Shown piece by piece: positions 39,128-47,580 of a DNA stretch of 64,000 nt (position 1 is its first letter; each line of letters starts with the position of its first letter). Under the pieces are notes generated by a model, which saw only the letters and a program-made list of their open reading frames with translations, did not search any database and was not told where the DNA came from. The DNA is from Ornithinimicrobium ciconiae (GTDB taxonomy: Bacteria > Actinomycetota > Actinomycetes > Actinomycetales > Dermatophilaceae), in NCBI RefSeq assembly GCF_007197575.1, contig NZ_CP041616.1, forward strand, positions 2,108,001 to 2,172,000. The letters run 5' to 3'. The position numbers and the translations under genes are program-made.

Positions 39128-40000
39128 TCACTCGGGCCCGTGCGTGAGCACCAGCCACTCCTGCGTGTGCGGGTCCTGCTCGGCCAGGCCCAGCCTCTGG
39201 AACTGCTCCAGCCAGTCGGCCATCGGGAACCAACCCCACCGTCGGCGGAACCGGTTGGCATTGGCGACGATTGACGCCAGGTGCTGCAGGGGCGGCGTGG
39301 GGGAGGGATGGTGCTGGTGGAAGGCGGCCGCACCGCCGACCCACAGCAGTTGACCATCTGCTGCGCCCAGCCGCTGCCCGAAGTCGGTGTCTTCGGCCCC
39401 GTAGCCGACATAACCCTCGTCAAATCCGCCGAGCCGGACCCAGTCGGCCGTCCCGACGGCGAAGGACAGCGACCAGAACAGCCGCAGATCCTGTCCGGGA
39501 CGCACCTCATCGGCGGCAAGGCTCGGCCGGGCCGGATGGGGTCGGGCCAGAGCCGCCAGGTCGGCGCGGCGGTAGTCGCGCGGGTGTGCCACCGGGGGCA
39601 GATAGGTCACCTCACCCGCGAGAACGGTGGGACCGGGTCGTGGAGACGTGGCCACGGCCGCCAGCGTCTCGGCATACCTGCGCACCAGCGTGGGAGAGGG
39701 GATGCAGTCCACGTCCAGGAAGATCAGTACGTCTGCCCCGGCCTCGAGGGCCGTGCGCGCCCCGACATTGCGGGCAGCCGCCAGAGGCAGCCCCTCGTGC
39801 GCACCCGGGATGCTGGGCACCAGTGTCTGGGTCACCTCCGGAGTCCAGCCGGTGACCACCGACGCCACCTCGGGGTCGTCCATGGCCACCACGACACACA
39901 GGTCCGGCGGACGCTCCTGCCGCCCGAGTCCCCACAGCAGCCCTGTCAGGTGCTCCTGACGGCCGTGCACGATAGTGATCACCGCGATCCGCTGCGTCAT
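39128..40000 (-). CDS. Glycosyltransferase family 2
   Basis: This 290-aa protein begins TQRIAVITIVHGRQEHLTGL and contains the GT-A signature: AAARNVGARTALEAGADVLI followed by FLDVDCIPSP (a DXD-like metal and sugar-nucleotide site) and a later GGFDEGYVGYGAEDTDFG, the GT2 acceptor-side ED motif. It transfers a sugar from a nucleotide donor. ATG 40000 overlaps the preceding gene's stop by 4 bases. It is the last gene of a four-gene glycosyltransferase operon. Confidence 0.9.
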   Translation of the reverse strand: MTQRIAVITIVHGRQEHLTGLLWGLGRQERPPDLCVVVAMDDPEVASVVTGWTPEVTQTLVPSIPGAHEGLPLAAARNVGARTALEAGADVLIFLDVDCIPSPTLVRRYAETLAAVATSPRPGPTVLAGEVTYLPPVAHPRDYRRADLAALARPHPARPSLAADEVRPGQDLRLFWSLSFAVGTADWVRLGGFDEGYVGYGAEDTDFGQRLGAADGQLLWVGGAAAFHQHHPSPTPPLQHLASIVANANRFRRRWGWFPMADWLEQFQRLGLAEQDPHTQEWLVLTHGPE

Positions 40001-41010
40001 GCCGACAGTCCGCTGGGACTCAGACCCCACCGGGTCAGGTGAGAGGCGGCCTGGCGGGCGCCCTCGCCGCTGGACCAGCGCCCCCAGCCGTCGCCGCCCA
40101 GCCGGGCAGCGCGCTCCACCAGGGCCACCCACTGGTCCGCCGGGGGCCACTGGGACAGCCCCACGGCCAGACCCAACCGCTCCAGGGCCGCCACCGTCGC
40201 CTCCTGCTCCCCGAATGGACGATCCTGGGCAACGACCACCGCGGGCCGACGCGCTGCCGCGACCTCCGCGACGGCGTTCTGCCCACCGTGACAGACCACG
40301 ACATCCGCCGCCCCCAGGTCGGCCCACAGGTCGACCGAGGGTGCCGAGCCAGGGCGCCGCTCCACCCACTCCCAGCCCGGCGTGGCGGCAGCGGCTTGCG
40401 CGACGGCGGCGTCATGGACCGAGCGTCCACCGCTGCCCCACACCACCAGCACCCGACGCCGGGTCCGGGGCCCGGGCTGCGGGAGCGGTTCTCGCCCGTC
40501 GAAGCGGGAGATGCCCCCGACACACCACACCTTCTGCGACCAGTGGGCCGGCCAGTCGTGACCGTGCGCCGCCTCCGGCCACGGCGCGAGCAGCGCCGAG
40601 GCGGAGTCGTAGGCGAGCTGATGCACCCGGTCCGTGCGCAGGCCCGGGAGGGCGACGACCACCGTCGGCACGCCCATCAGCCGGGCAAACAGTGCGACCT
40701 CGACGGACACGTCGACCACCAGCAGCCTGGGGCGGTGCCGATGGACCCACTCCGCCAGCTGGCTCATCCGGTGGCTGAGCCCCGGGTGTCCCAGCGGCGC
40801 CCAGTGCAGCACGCCACCGGCGGTCACGTCCATCGACATCTCGGCGCCCGGTGCGTCATCATGCGCCAGGTGCGTCCACGGTCCGCTCCACGTGGGCGGG
40901 CGGGGCAGCGAGCTGAGCCCCCAGACCACCTCCTGCTCCAGGTGGGCTGCGATGGACTGCAGCCGGGTGACGTGACCAGCACCCTGATGGTGGGCGTAGT
41001 AGCCGATCAC
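39997..41010 (-). CDS. GT-B glycosyltransferase (MurG/GT28-like)
   Basis: This 337-aa protein begins with YYAHHQGAGHVTRLQSIAAH, the glycine-rich loop of GT-B enzymes, and ends with the nucleotide-sugar site LGAADVVVCHGGQNAVAEVA followed by RPAVVVAQDRPFGEQ, as in MurG-type enzymes. The first domain also has LLVVDVSVEVALFARLMGVP. It is coupled to its neighbours by 4-base overlaps on both sides. Substrate unknown. Confidence 0.85.
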   Translation of the reverse strand: MIGYYAHHQGAGHVTRLQSIAAHLEQEVVWGLSSLPRPPTWSGPWTHLAHDDAPGAEMSMDVTAGGVLHWAPLGHPGLSHRMSQLAEWVHRHRPRLLVVDVSVEVALFARLMGVPTVVVALPGLRTDRVHQLAYDSASALLAPWPEAAHGHDWPAHWSQKVWCVGGISRFDGREPLPQPGPRTRRRVLVVWGSGGRSVHDAAVAQAAAATPGWEWVERRPGSAPSVDLWADLGAADVVVCHGGQNAVAEVAAARRPAVVVAQDRPFGEQEATVAALERLGLAVGLSQWPPADQWVALVERAARLGGDGWGRWSSGEGARQAASHLTRWGLSPSGLSA

Positions 41011-42071
41011 GCGGCCCGTCCCGGGCTGAGCAGTCGGGAGTAGACCTCCAGATAGGCATCGATCATCCGGTCGATGGAGCAGTGCTGCTCCGCCTGGCGG
41101 CGGCAGGCCACGCGGTGCAGGCCGGTCGCCGCATCCACCTGACGTGCCGCCTCCGCGACGTCGCCTCCTGGCACGAGCACCCCGCAGTGCGGTGGCACAA
41201 ACTCTGGCAGGCCGCCGCGCTCATAACCCAGGACCGGTGTCCCACAGGCGAGCGACTCCGCGGCGACGAGTCCATAGGGCTCGTCCCACACCGGCGTCAC
41301 CAGGGTCGCCGCACTCTGACCGACCAGAGCGGCCAGGTCCGCCGTGCCGAGGTGTCCGAGATACTCCGCGTGTGGTCCCAGCAGCGGGCGAACCGCACCC
41401 TCGAAGTAGTCGCGGTCCGCTACCGGGCCCGCGAGCCGGATCCGGTAGCCGGCGCGTCGGGCGATGCTCAGGGCCTCGTGCGGTGCCTTCTCCGGGACGA
41501 GCCGGCCGAACCAGACCAGGTCGGATCCCCCGGGCCCCGGCCGCCACGCATCCACGTCGACCCCGTTGAGGACCACATCCGGTGTGGTGACGTGCCGCCA
41601 GGACCGTGCGGTGTGCCCGCTGACGGCGACGAACTGGGCACGACGTTGGTCCATCAGTCGGATCGCCGGCTCCAGCCACGGCGTGGGCGGGGTGTGCAGG
41701 GTCGTCACCATGGACATCGGCACGGTCGCGGCCAGGGCGATCGGCAGATAGTGCAGGCTGTTGTTGTGGATCAGGTCCACGTCCGTGCGGTCCCGCAGCT
41801 CGAGCATCGCCTGCAGGTAGGAGTGGTGCTCGCGCAGCCACCGCTCGGCCGGCATGGCGACGTCACGCCGCGCCGCGTCGCTGAGGTCCAGCGGCTCGAC
41901 CAGGATCTCGTGGGCCCCGAGATCGGGGTCAGTGCCGGGACCGGAGAACAGCGTCACCTCCACCCCGCGCTCGCGCAGGCCCCGCACCAGGTGCCAGGTC
42001 AGCGACTCCAGGCCGCCGGCGAAGGGCTCTCGCAGTGGGTGGCTGGCCGCCGCGAGGATCACGACGTGCAC
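41007..42071 (-). CDS. GT4-family glycosyltransferase
   Basis: This 354-aa protein has the GT4 pattern: N-terminal ILAAASHPLREPFAGGLESL, donor-domain VSGHTARSWRHVTTPDVVLN followed by GVDVDAWRP, WFGRLVPEKAPHEALSIA, and the final E-x7-E motif EPYGLVAAESLACGTPVLGY. It is a retaining enzyme with a nucleotide-sugar donor. It overlaps the next gene by 4 bases and the preceding gene by 13. The operon looks like a glycan or glycoconjugate assembly set, without a polymerase or flippase in this window. Confidence 0.92.
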   Translation of the reverse strand: MHVVILAAASHPLREPFAGGLESLTWHLVRGLRERGVEVTLFSGPGTDPDLGAHEILVEPLDLSDAARRDVAMPAERWLREHHSYLQAMLELRDRTDVDLIHNNSLHYLPIALAATVPMSMVTTLHTPPTPWLEPAIRLMDQRRAQFVAVSGHTARSWRHVTTPDVVLNGVDVDAWRPGPGGSDLVWFGRLVPEKAPHEALSIARRAGYRIRLAGPVADRDYFEGAVRPLLGPHAEYLGHLGTADLAALVGQSAATLVTPVWDEPYGLVAAESLACGTPVLGYERGGLPEFVPPHCGVLVPGGDVAEAARQVDAATGLHRVACRRQAEQHCSIDRMIDAYLEVYSRLLSPGRAA

Positions 42072-43132
42072 GCCACGCTCCCTGCCAGGACCCGGGAGTA
42101 GAGCTCGTGGTGTGCCTGGGTGAGGAAGGCGCGCTCCCTCGCCCGCTGGTCCGGGTCAGCACGCCAGTCCGGCCGCTGCTCGTATGCCGTGAGCAGGGCC
42201 TGTCCGAGACCCTCCCGACGCGCGTCGTCCGGGCCTGCCGGAAAGCTCAGGCAGGGACGCTGGTCGGCGTAGAAGCCGCAGTCCGGCGCCGCCACGACCG
42301 TGCCCAGGTCGTAGCAGGCCTCCAGCCAGCCCGAGTGGGTGCCGAAGCGATAGGGCAGGACCGACACGTCCAACCCCTGCAGGTAGTCCCACAGGTCGGC
42401 GTCCGAGAGATAGTCGTGCACGTGCAGGTCCACCTCGCCGGCTGCGGCGAGCCCACGCAGCCGCTCGGCCAACGCCCTCTCATAACGGGGTGACCCGGGG
42501 GTCATCACGTCGGTGTGGGCATTCACCTGCAGGCGGGCGCCGGGCAGGTCGGGCAGCACCTCCACGACGGTGTCGATGTCGAACAGCGGGTCCATACTGG
42601 CGCGCACGCTCTTGGCGTGCACCCCGATGACGAAGCCGCTGCGGCGCGGCCGGGGGCGACGCAGCCTCGGCTCCTCCACCACGTGGGGATGGGGCAGGAC
42701 GTGTGCCTCCCGCTCCCAGCGGCGCCGGATCTCCTGTGCCGCCCCCGGCGTCAGGGTGATCAGGGCGTCGGCACCGGCCACGAGGACGGCCAACTGCTCT
42801 TCGTGCAGCCCCGGCTCGCTGTGGTGCGGGTTGCGCAGGTCATGGACGGTCAGGACGAGGGGCTTGCCCGCCGCGCGCAGCTCGCGCACGAGAGCGGTGA
42901 GCTCATCGGGCGAGACGGCGTCAAACCCGAAGTGGATGTGCATGACGTCAAACTCGTCAGCGTGCTCGCGCACCCAGTCCGCGTCGAGCATGCGCGGTGG
43001 CCACCACTGGCCGGCGGGCAGCCCTGGTCCGGGCGAGGGATCTGGCAGCCGGATGACGCGGTGGTCGGGGTCGACCGACAGGTGGCGGACATAGACGTGC
43101 GCGGACGGCACCGACGCGACGCGAAGCACCAT
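42059..43132 (-). CDS. Glycosyltransferase, GT4-like
   Basis: This 357-aa protein starts VLRVASVPSAHVYVRHLSVD. It has an N-terminal domain with FDVMHIHFGFDAVSPDEL and KPLVLTVHDLRNPHHSEP, and a C-terminal domain with DVSVLPYRFGTHSGWLEACY followed by DLGTVVAAPDCGFY, which replaces the usual E-x7-E loop. GGAG lies 7 bases before ATG 43132, so the longer frame to 43174 is not used. It is the first gene of the operon. It shares the GT-B fold but is more divergent than the next gene. Confidence 0.85.
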   Translation of the reverse strand: MVLRVASVPSAHVYVRHLSVDPDHRVIRLPDPSPGPGLPAGQWWPPRMLDADWVREHADEFDVMHIHFGFDAVSPDELTALVRELRAAGKPLVLTVHDLRNPHHSEPGLHEEQLAVLVAGADALITLTPGAAQEIRRRWEREAHVLPHPHVVEEPRLRRPRPRRSGFVIGVHAKSVRASMDPLFDIDTVVEVLPDLPGARLQVNAHTDVMTPGSPRYERALAERLRGLAAAGEVDLHVHDYLSDADLWDYLQGLDVSVLPYRFGTHSGWLEACYDLGTVVAAPDCGFYADQRPCLSFPAGPDDARREGLGQALLTAYEQRPDWRADPDQRARERAFLTQAHHELYSRVLAGSVACTS

Positions 43133-43272
43133 GGAAAACTCCAGGGGGGCCGGAGTGCGGGCGCAGGGTGTCACTGCCTCACACTCGGGTGGTCACGGCA
43201 CGTTGCTGAACCGTGAGGTCACCGTAAGCACGGTCCGCGACTCCCGCCAGCCCAGAGGTGAGGACCGTGCGG

Positions 43273-43911
43273 TCACTGCGGCGAGGTGCGGAGCCGGCGC
43301 AGTGTCTCCTCGTCATCGGCCACGATCTGCTCCGCCTCGGCCAGCACGTCAGCAAGACTCCCAGCCGGTATGACGACCCCTCCGGCAGCGTCGACGTAGA
43401 CGTAGTCGCCGGGCACCACCGTGACGCCGGCGACCTCGACGGGGACGTTCGCGGCATACGGCATGACACTGTCCCCGCCCCAGCGCACCGCCTCGCCCTG
43501 GCACCAGGTGGCGAAACCGTGCTGGGCGAGCTCGGCGAAGTCACGCAGCTGGCCGTCGGCCAGGACTCCGGCCAGACCGTGACTGGCGACCCGCACGAGC
43601 TTGACCCCTCCAGCGTGTGAGAGGTGCGGATAGCCGCCGCTGCTCAGGACCAGGACGGCACCCTCGGGTGCGTCCCGCACCGCCTCGGCGAAGAGCTCAC
43701 CGAAGCCCCGGTCGGCCCCGGGCAGGTCATCAAGAGTGGGGAGGAACTGGATCGTGATCGCCGCTCCGAAAAGGACCCGGTCGGGTGTGGGACTCTGCAG
43801 GGCCGGCAGGTGCGCCTGGTGCTGGTGGTGTCGTCCCATCGCATCGACCAGCGGGGCACACCCGGCGGCCAGCGCGCGGGTGCGGTGCTCGTCGAGCTCG
43901 GTGGATGTCAT
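43273..43911 (-). CDS. RraA-like / DMK-methyltransferase-fold protein
   Basis: This 212-aa protein shows the RraA-fold motif VASHGLAGVLADGQLRDFAE (the conserved G-x-x-x-D-G-x-x-R-D site), plus GDYVYVDAAGGVVIPAGSL. The fold includes ribonuclease regulators and 4-hydroxy-4-methyl-2-oxoglutarate aldolases, and the R-D pair is the aldolase metal/substrate site. GGGAGG lies before ATG 43911. It is divergent from an alpha/beta hydrolase gene. Which activity it has is not known. Confidence 0.85.
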   Translation of the reverse strand: MTSTELDEHRTRALAAGCAPLVDAMGRHHQHQAHLPALQSPTPDRVLFGAAITIQFLPTLDDLPGADRGFGELFAEAVRDAPEGAVLVLSSGGYPHLSHAGGVKLVRVASHGLAGVLADGQLRDFAELAQHGFATWCQGEAVRWGGDSVMPYAANVPVEVAGVTVVPGDYVYVDAAGGVVIPAGSLADVLAEAEQIVADDEETLRRLRTSPQ

Positions 43912-44055
43912 GACGGCCTCCCGGGCTGCGGCAGTGAGCTCCTGAGTCAACCGGACGGTGGGCACTGCTGACAAGAGGCACCTGACGGTCGAGCCGGAGG
44001 CCCGATACGTTAGGGCCTCGCCAGCTCCGCCGTTGGCGGGAGAGGACGGAACGAG

Positions 44056-44913
44056 ATGAGCGTGCCACCGATCGGGGCCGATGACGGCAGCCCGCCCACG
44101 ACTCCCGAGAGCCCCCTCACCCTGCAGGGCCACTGGTTGACCCCTGACCGTGGCCTTCCCCTGGTGGTGGTTGGCCCGTCGCTGGGCACCGGGGTCGTCC
44201 CGCTGTGGCAGGAGTGTGCTCAGCAGCTCGGCGGAGAGCTCGACGTGCTGGGCTGGGAGCTGCCCGGGCACGGTGAGGGCCCGCCCCGGGACCAGCCGTT
44301 CACGGTCGCGGACCTGGCAGCCGCCGTCGTCGCACTGGTCGATGAGCACCGTCCGGGGGCGGACTTCGTGCACGCGGGAGTCAGCGTCGCCGGCGTCGTC
44401 GGGCTGGACCTGGCCGTGGGACGGACCCTCCGGGAGCGCAGTCTCGAGCCCACGCGGGTCCGGGCCAGTGTGGTGATCTGCTCCGGGGCCAAGATCGGCA
44501 CGGCACAGGGGTGGACCGAGCGCGCCGAGCTGGTGCGTCGGTCGGGCACCAGCACGATGATCGAGGGATCGCGGCAGCGGTGGTTTGGGCCCGGCTTCCC
44601 CGAGGCCCACCCGGACAGTGCCCGCGCACTGCTGGACAGCCTGGCCCGGGCCGACCAGGCCTCCTATGCGCGGGTGTGTGAGGCGCTCGCCCAGGTGGAC
44701 CTGCGCAGCGAGCTGCCCACCATCGGCAGGCCCGTGATGGTCATGGGGGGCCGGCACGACGCGGTGGTCGATCCCGACTCGCAGCAGGCGATGGCCCAGG
44801 CGATCCCCGGAGCCACCCTGCGGATCGTCGAGGACGCCGGACACCTGGCTCCTGCGGAGTGCCCGGCCGAGGTTGCGCAGACACTGGGGGAGTGGATCGC
44901 CACCCTGGCCTGA
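44056..44913 (+). CDS. Alpha/beta hydrolase (3-oxoadipate enol-lactonase-like)
   Basis: This 285-aa protein has LPLVVVGPSLGTGVVPLWQE, a nucleophile elbow HAGVSVAGVVGLDLA with Ser in G-V-S-V-A, an acid residue in VMGGRHDAVVDP and a catalytic His in EDAGHLAPAECP. The layout resembles PcaD-type enol-lactonases, and SVA replaces the usual GxSxG. It could hydrolyse a lactone or ester. A TACGTT -10 candidate lies at 44006-44011 and a GAGAGGACGG site precedes ATG 44056. A 32-base gap separates it from the ATP-grasp gene. Confidence 0.85.
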   Translation: MSVPPIGADDGSPPTTPESPLTLQGHWLTPDRGLPLVVVGPSLGTGVVPLWQECAQQLGGELDVLGWELPGHGEGPPRDQPFTVADLAAAVVALVDEHRPGADFVHAGVSVAGVVGLDLAVGRTLRERSLEPTRVRASVVICSGAKIGTAQGWTERAELVRRSGTSTMIEGSRQRWFGPGFPEAHPDSARALLDSLARADQASYARVCEALAQVDLRSELPTIGRPVMVMGGRHDAVVDPDSQQAMAQAIPGATLRIVEDAGHLAPAECPAEVAQTLGEWIATLA

Positions 44914-44932
44914 CCTGGGATTTCTCGCCTAT

Positions 44933-44938
44933 TAGGGT
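44933..44938 (+). promoter_or_regulatory. -10 element of the ATP-grasp gene
   Basis: TAGGGT ends 7 bases before GTG 44946 with no ribosome-binding site, which suggests a leaderless message. Confidence 0.4.
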
Positions 44939-44945
44939 GGGCGGC

Positions 44946-45734
44946 GTGTCCCACGTGGCCTTCGTGCTCGGCAAGCCGCCCAAGCCATCGACGATCTTTC
45001 CCGAGGTCATCGAGCGACTGGGGACGGCAGGGGTCGACGCCTCGGTGCACCTCCCGCACGATGACCGCGTCGACCAGACCGCCCTCGACGCAGCCAGACT
45101 CGTGGTGCATCGCGGCCTCAACTCTGCGGGGCTGGACCTGGTGCGGGAGCTGCACCTGTCGGGCACGGTCCTGGTCAACTCCTATCCCGGCGTCCTCCAA
45201 CTGAGCGACCGGGTCGCGATGATGCGCGCCCTGCAGGGACTGCCCGTCCCGCCCACCCGGATCGTGTCCACCTGGCCAGAGGTCGCTGCCGCCGCGGGGG
45301 AGCGACGCTGCGTGGTCAAGTCGGCGAGCGGACCCGGTCGCGGTGCGTCCATCGTGGTCGGCACGGCGCAGGAGCTGCAGATCGACCGCGGACTGCCCCC
45401 GCCCTATCTGGTGCAGGACTATGTCGTGGCCGGGGAGGTCGACCACAAGCTCTATGTCATCGGGGATGAGGTGCGCGGGCTGCTCAAGCCCTCACCGCTG
45501 GCCGTCGGGCACACCACCGAGGGTGCCGCATTCACGCCCGCACCAGAACTGATTGACCTCGCCCGTCAGGTGCGCGACCGGACGCAGCTCGACCTGCTGG
45601 GCGTGGATGTCCTGGTCTCCGAGACGGGCCCGGTCGTGGTGGACGTCAACGACTTCCCGGGATATCGCGGGGTCGAGGACGCGGCCGCACTGGTGGCGCA
45701 GCACGTCCTGACCCGGCTGGACGAGCAGGGGTGA
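44946..45734 (+). CDS. ATP-grasp ligase family protein
   Basis: This 262-aa protein has the ATP-grasp elements in order: RCVVKSASGPGRGASIVV (the lysine and Gly-rich loop), YLVQDYVVAGEVDHKLYVIG, VRGLLKPSP, LDLLGVDVLVSETGPVVVDV and a closing NDFPGYRG, the metal-binding D/N-x-N-x-P type motif. It resembles RimK/glutathione-synthetase-like ligases that join an acid to an amine, but is short. GTG 44946 fits a leaderless -10 box. It follows the hydrolase on the same strand. Substrate unknown. Confidence 0.85.
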   Translation: MSHVAFVLGKPPKPSTIFPEVIERLGTAGVDASVHLPHDDRVDQTALDAARLVVHRGLNSAGLDLVRELHLSGTVLVNSYPGVLQLSDRVAMMRALQGLPVPPTRIVSTWPEVAAAAGERRCVVKSASGPGRGASIVVGTAQELQIDRGLPPPYLVQDYVVAGEVDHKLYVIGDEVRGLLKPSPLAVGHTTEGAAFTPAPELIDLARQVRDRTQLDLLGVDVLVSETGPVVVDVNDFPGYRGVEDAAALVAQHVLTRLDEQG

Positions 45735-45770
45735 CCGTGACCGGACCCCGCGCTGAGCTGTCGGTGCCGT

Positions 45771-45815
45771 GCCTCACACGCGCAGGCCTCACCCGCGCAG
45801 GCCTCACACGCGCAG
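45771..45815 (+). repeat. Three tandem 15-bp repeats
   Basis: GCCTCACACGCGCAG (45771-45785), GCCTCACCCGCGCAG (45786-45800) and a perfect third copy (45801-45815) lie head to tail. The third covers the last codons and stop of the minus-strand gene that ends at 45804. Probable slippage product. Confidence 0.85.
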
Positions 45816-46559
45816 GGCTGCGACTCCGGTGCGGACCGTGCCGCTCGCACCCACCAGGGCCAGCGGGCCGGGGCGTCCGAGGCCATCCCACTGCTCCTGC
45901 CAGCGGGCGAGCTGGTGATAGGCCTCGTTGGTGAGCGGCTCGCGAGCGGGGGAGACGAGATAGCCGAACTCTCGTCGCGGGTCACCTGTGCACAGCGTGT
46001 GCTCACCCACGATGACCGTGGGCATCAGCCGGCGCAGCACCTCCGGGTCCCCGATGTCCTGACCGTCCTGCCAGTAGGCCTCGAGCAGCACCGCCCTGGC
46101 CTCGGCCCCGACTCCCAGGTCCACCGCCTCGGCATAGGCAGCAGCGACCGTGCGGGGGTGGGGCAGGACCGCCGGGACCCGGGTCGGCACCTCGTCACCG
46201 CGCACTTCGGCCCGCACCGCCTCCAGCTGTCGTTCGAGGTGGTCCCGGGCGGGACCGTTGCCCCGCAGCCCCGTGCGGGGGATGGTCGTCTCACGCTGCA
46301 CGGCGGCCCATTCGACGGTCACGTCCAGGTCCGCGAGGCGCAGGTGCGCGAGATAGGCCCAGGGAGAGGTGAGATCGACGAAGAGTCGCGGGGCGGTGCG
46401 GGAGACCTCATCGGTGCGCGTATGCCGCACCGCCAGGGCGGTGTCCCAGGGCTGGGGCAGCATCGCGGGCTGTGGTCTCGCCCAGCGCGGCGTCGTGACG
46501 TGCGGCATCGGTGTCCGCAGGTCGGGTGTGTGGTGACGGATTCGGGTCGGTGTGCTCAT
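45804..46559 (-). CDS. DsbA / HCCA-isomerase-like thioredoxin-fold protein
   Basis: This 251-aa protein contains RLFVDLTSPWAYLAHLRLAD, the strand and first active-site turn of the HCCA-isomerase/DsbA fold, with Ser-Pro in place of a CxxC pair. Later YAEAVDLGVGAEARAVLLEA and DVGDPEVLRR-like segments follow, then LMPTVIVGEHTLCTGD, matching the cis-Pro strand region. Without Cys it is not a classical disulfide oxidoreductase; a glutathione-S-transferase-like isomerase function is likelier. CAGGAGGA precedes ATG 46559. A 15-bp tandem repeat overlaps its stop. Confidence 0.75.
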   Translation of the reverse strand: MSTPTRIRHHTPDLRTPMPHVTTPRWARPQPAMLPQPWDTALAVRHTRTDEVSRTAPRLFVDLTSPWAYLAHLRLADLDVTVEWAAVQRETTIPRTGLRGNGPARDHLERQLEAVRAEVRGDEVPTRVPAVLPHPRTVAAAYAEAVDLGVGAEARAVLLEAYWQDGQDIGDPEVLRRLMPTVIVGEHTLCTGDPRREFGYLVSPAREPLTNEAYHQLARWQEQWDGLGRPGPLALVGASGTVRTGVAALRV

Positions 46560-46614
46560 GATTCCTCCTGCACACCGGTCTACTCCTGTCTCCCACAGGA
46601 GTCCTTGATCTAGG

Positions 46615-47580
46615 TCAAGGTCGGCTGGCCGGCATACTCCCCGCGTGGCCTGGTGCGCGGTCGCCGGTGAAGGTCACCGCCGATCTGGGGCGGTCATCCA
46701 CCGCCAGGTGGAAGACATCCGGCCGGGCATAGTGCCCGACCACATCCAGGTCGAGGTGGGAGCGGGTGCGCTGGTCCAGGTCGACGTCGGCAAACAGGAT
46801 GGTCTCCTGACCGTAGACCGGGCCGGCCAGCACCTCTCCGAGCGGGTCGACGATGACACTGCCGCCACGGATCAGGGTGTCGTCCTCCGGCTGGATGGCG
46901 GAGGCATAGTCCGACGGATAGTCCGAGAGCCGGATGAACTGGCAGGCGGCCAGCACGAAGCAGCGACCCTCCAGGGCGATGTGCCGCATCGTGTGCTGCC
47001 AGACATCCCGATCATCGACGGTGGGGGCGCAGTAGAGGTCGACTCCCTGCGCATACATGGCAGTGCGCAGCAGGGGCATGTAGTTCTCCCAGCAGATGAC
47101 GGCACCGACGCGGCCGGCGGGGGAGTCAACCACCGGCAGGGTCGAGCCGTCACCCTGGCCCCAGATGAGGCGCTCGGCCGCCGTCGGCATGAGCTTGCGG
47201 TGGTGACCGACGAGTCCGGCCACCGGGTCGATGAAGGCGACGGTGCAGTAGAGCGTGCCGCCGAGCCGCTCGATCAGCCCCATCACGACGAAGGTGCCGG
47301 ACTCGGCGGCGGCCCCACTGATCTCAGTCAGCTCCGGCCCGTCGAGGGTGACCGCTGCACGGGCATAGCGCAGGAACTCCTCGCGGCCGGCCGCGGTCCG
47401 GGTGCCCACCGGGCTGCCAAAGGTGAGTCCCTTGGGATAGGTGCCGAGATAGGCCTCCGGGAAGACCACGAGCTGGGCACCGCCGCTGGCGGCCTCGCTG
47501 ATCTGGGTGAGTGCCTTGGCCACGGTCGCCGGAGTGTCAAAGGGCACCGACCCGGCCTGGACCACCGCCACCCGGCTCAT
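46615..47580 (-). CDS. Nitrilase
   Basis: This 321-aa enzyme has the nitrilase catalytic triad: E42 (LVVFPEAYLG), K129 (HHRKLMPT) and C163 (VICWENYMPL), with a further GAVICWENYM signature typical of branch-1 nitrilases that convert nitriles to carboxylic acids and ammonia. Its ATG overlaps the MarR stop by 4 bases, so it is co-transcribed with that regulator. The regulator may thus respond to a nitrile or the product acid. Confidence 0.92.
   Translation of the reverse strand: MSRVAVVQAGSVPFDTPATVAKALTQISEAASGGAQLVVFPEAYLGTYPKGLTFGSPVGTRTAAGREEFLRYARAAVTLDGPELTEISGAAAESGTFVVMGLIERLGGTLYCTVAFIDPVAGLVGHHRKLMPTAAERLIWGQGDGSTLPVVDSPAGRVGAVICWENYMPLLRTAMYAQGVDLYCAPTVDDRDVWQHTMRHIALEGRCFVLAACQFIRLSDYPSDYASAIQPEDDTLIRGGSVIVDPLGEVLAGPVYGQETILFADVDLDQRTRSHLDLDVVGHYARPDVFHLAVDDRPRSAVTFTGDRAPGHAGSMPASRP

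Noticed and set aside
39120..39132. GAGTGAGTCACTC as a bidirectional terminator between convergent genes
   Set aside because: Six-base arms over the lactonase stop with no T run; too weak to call.
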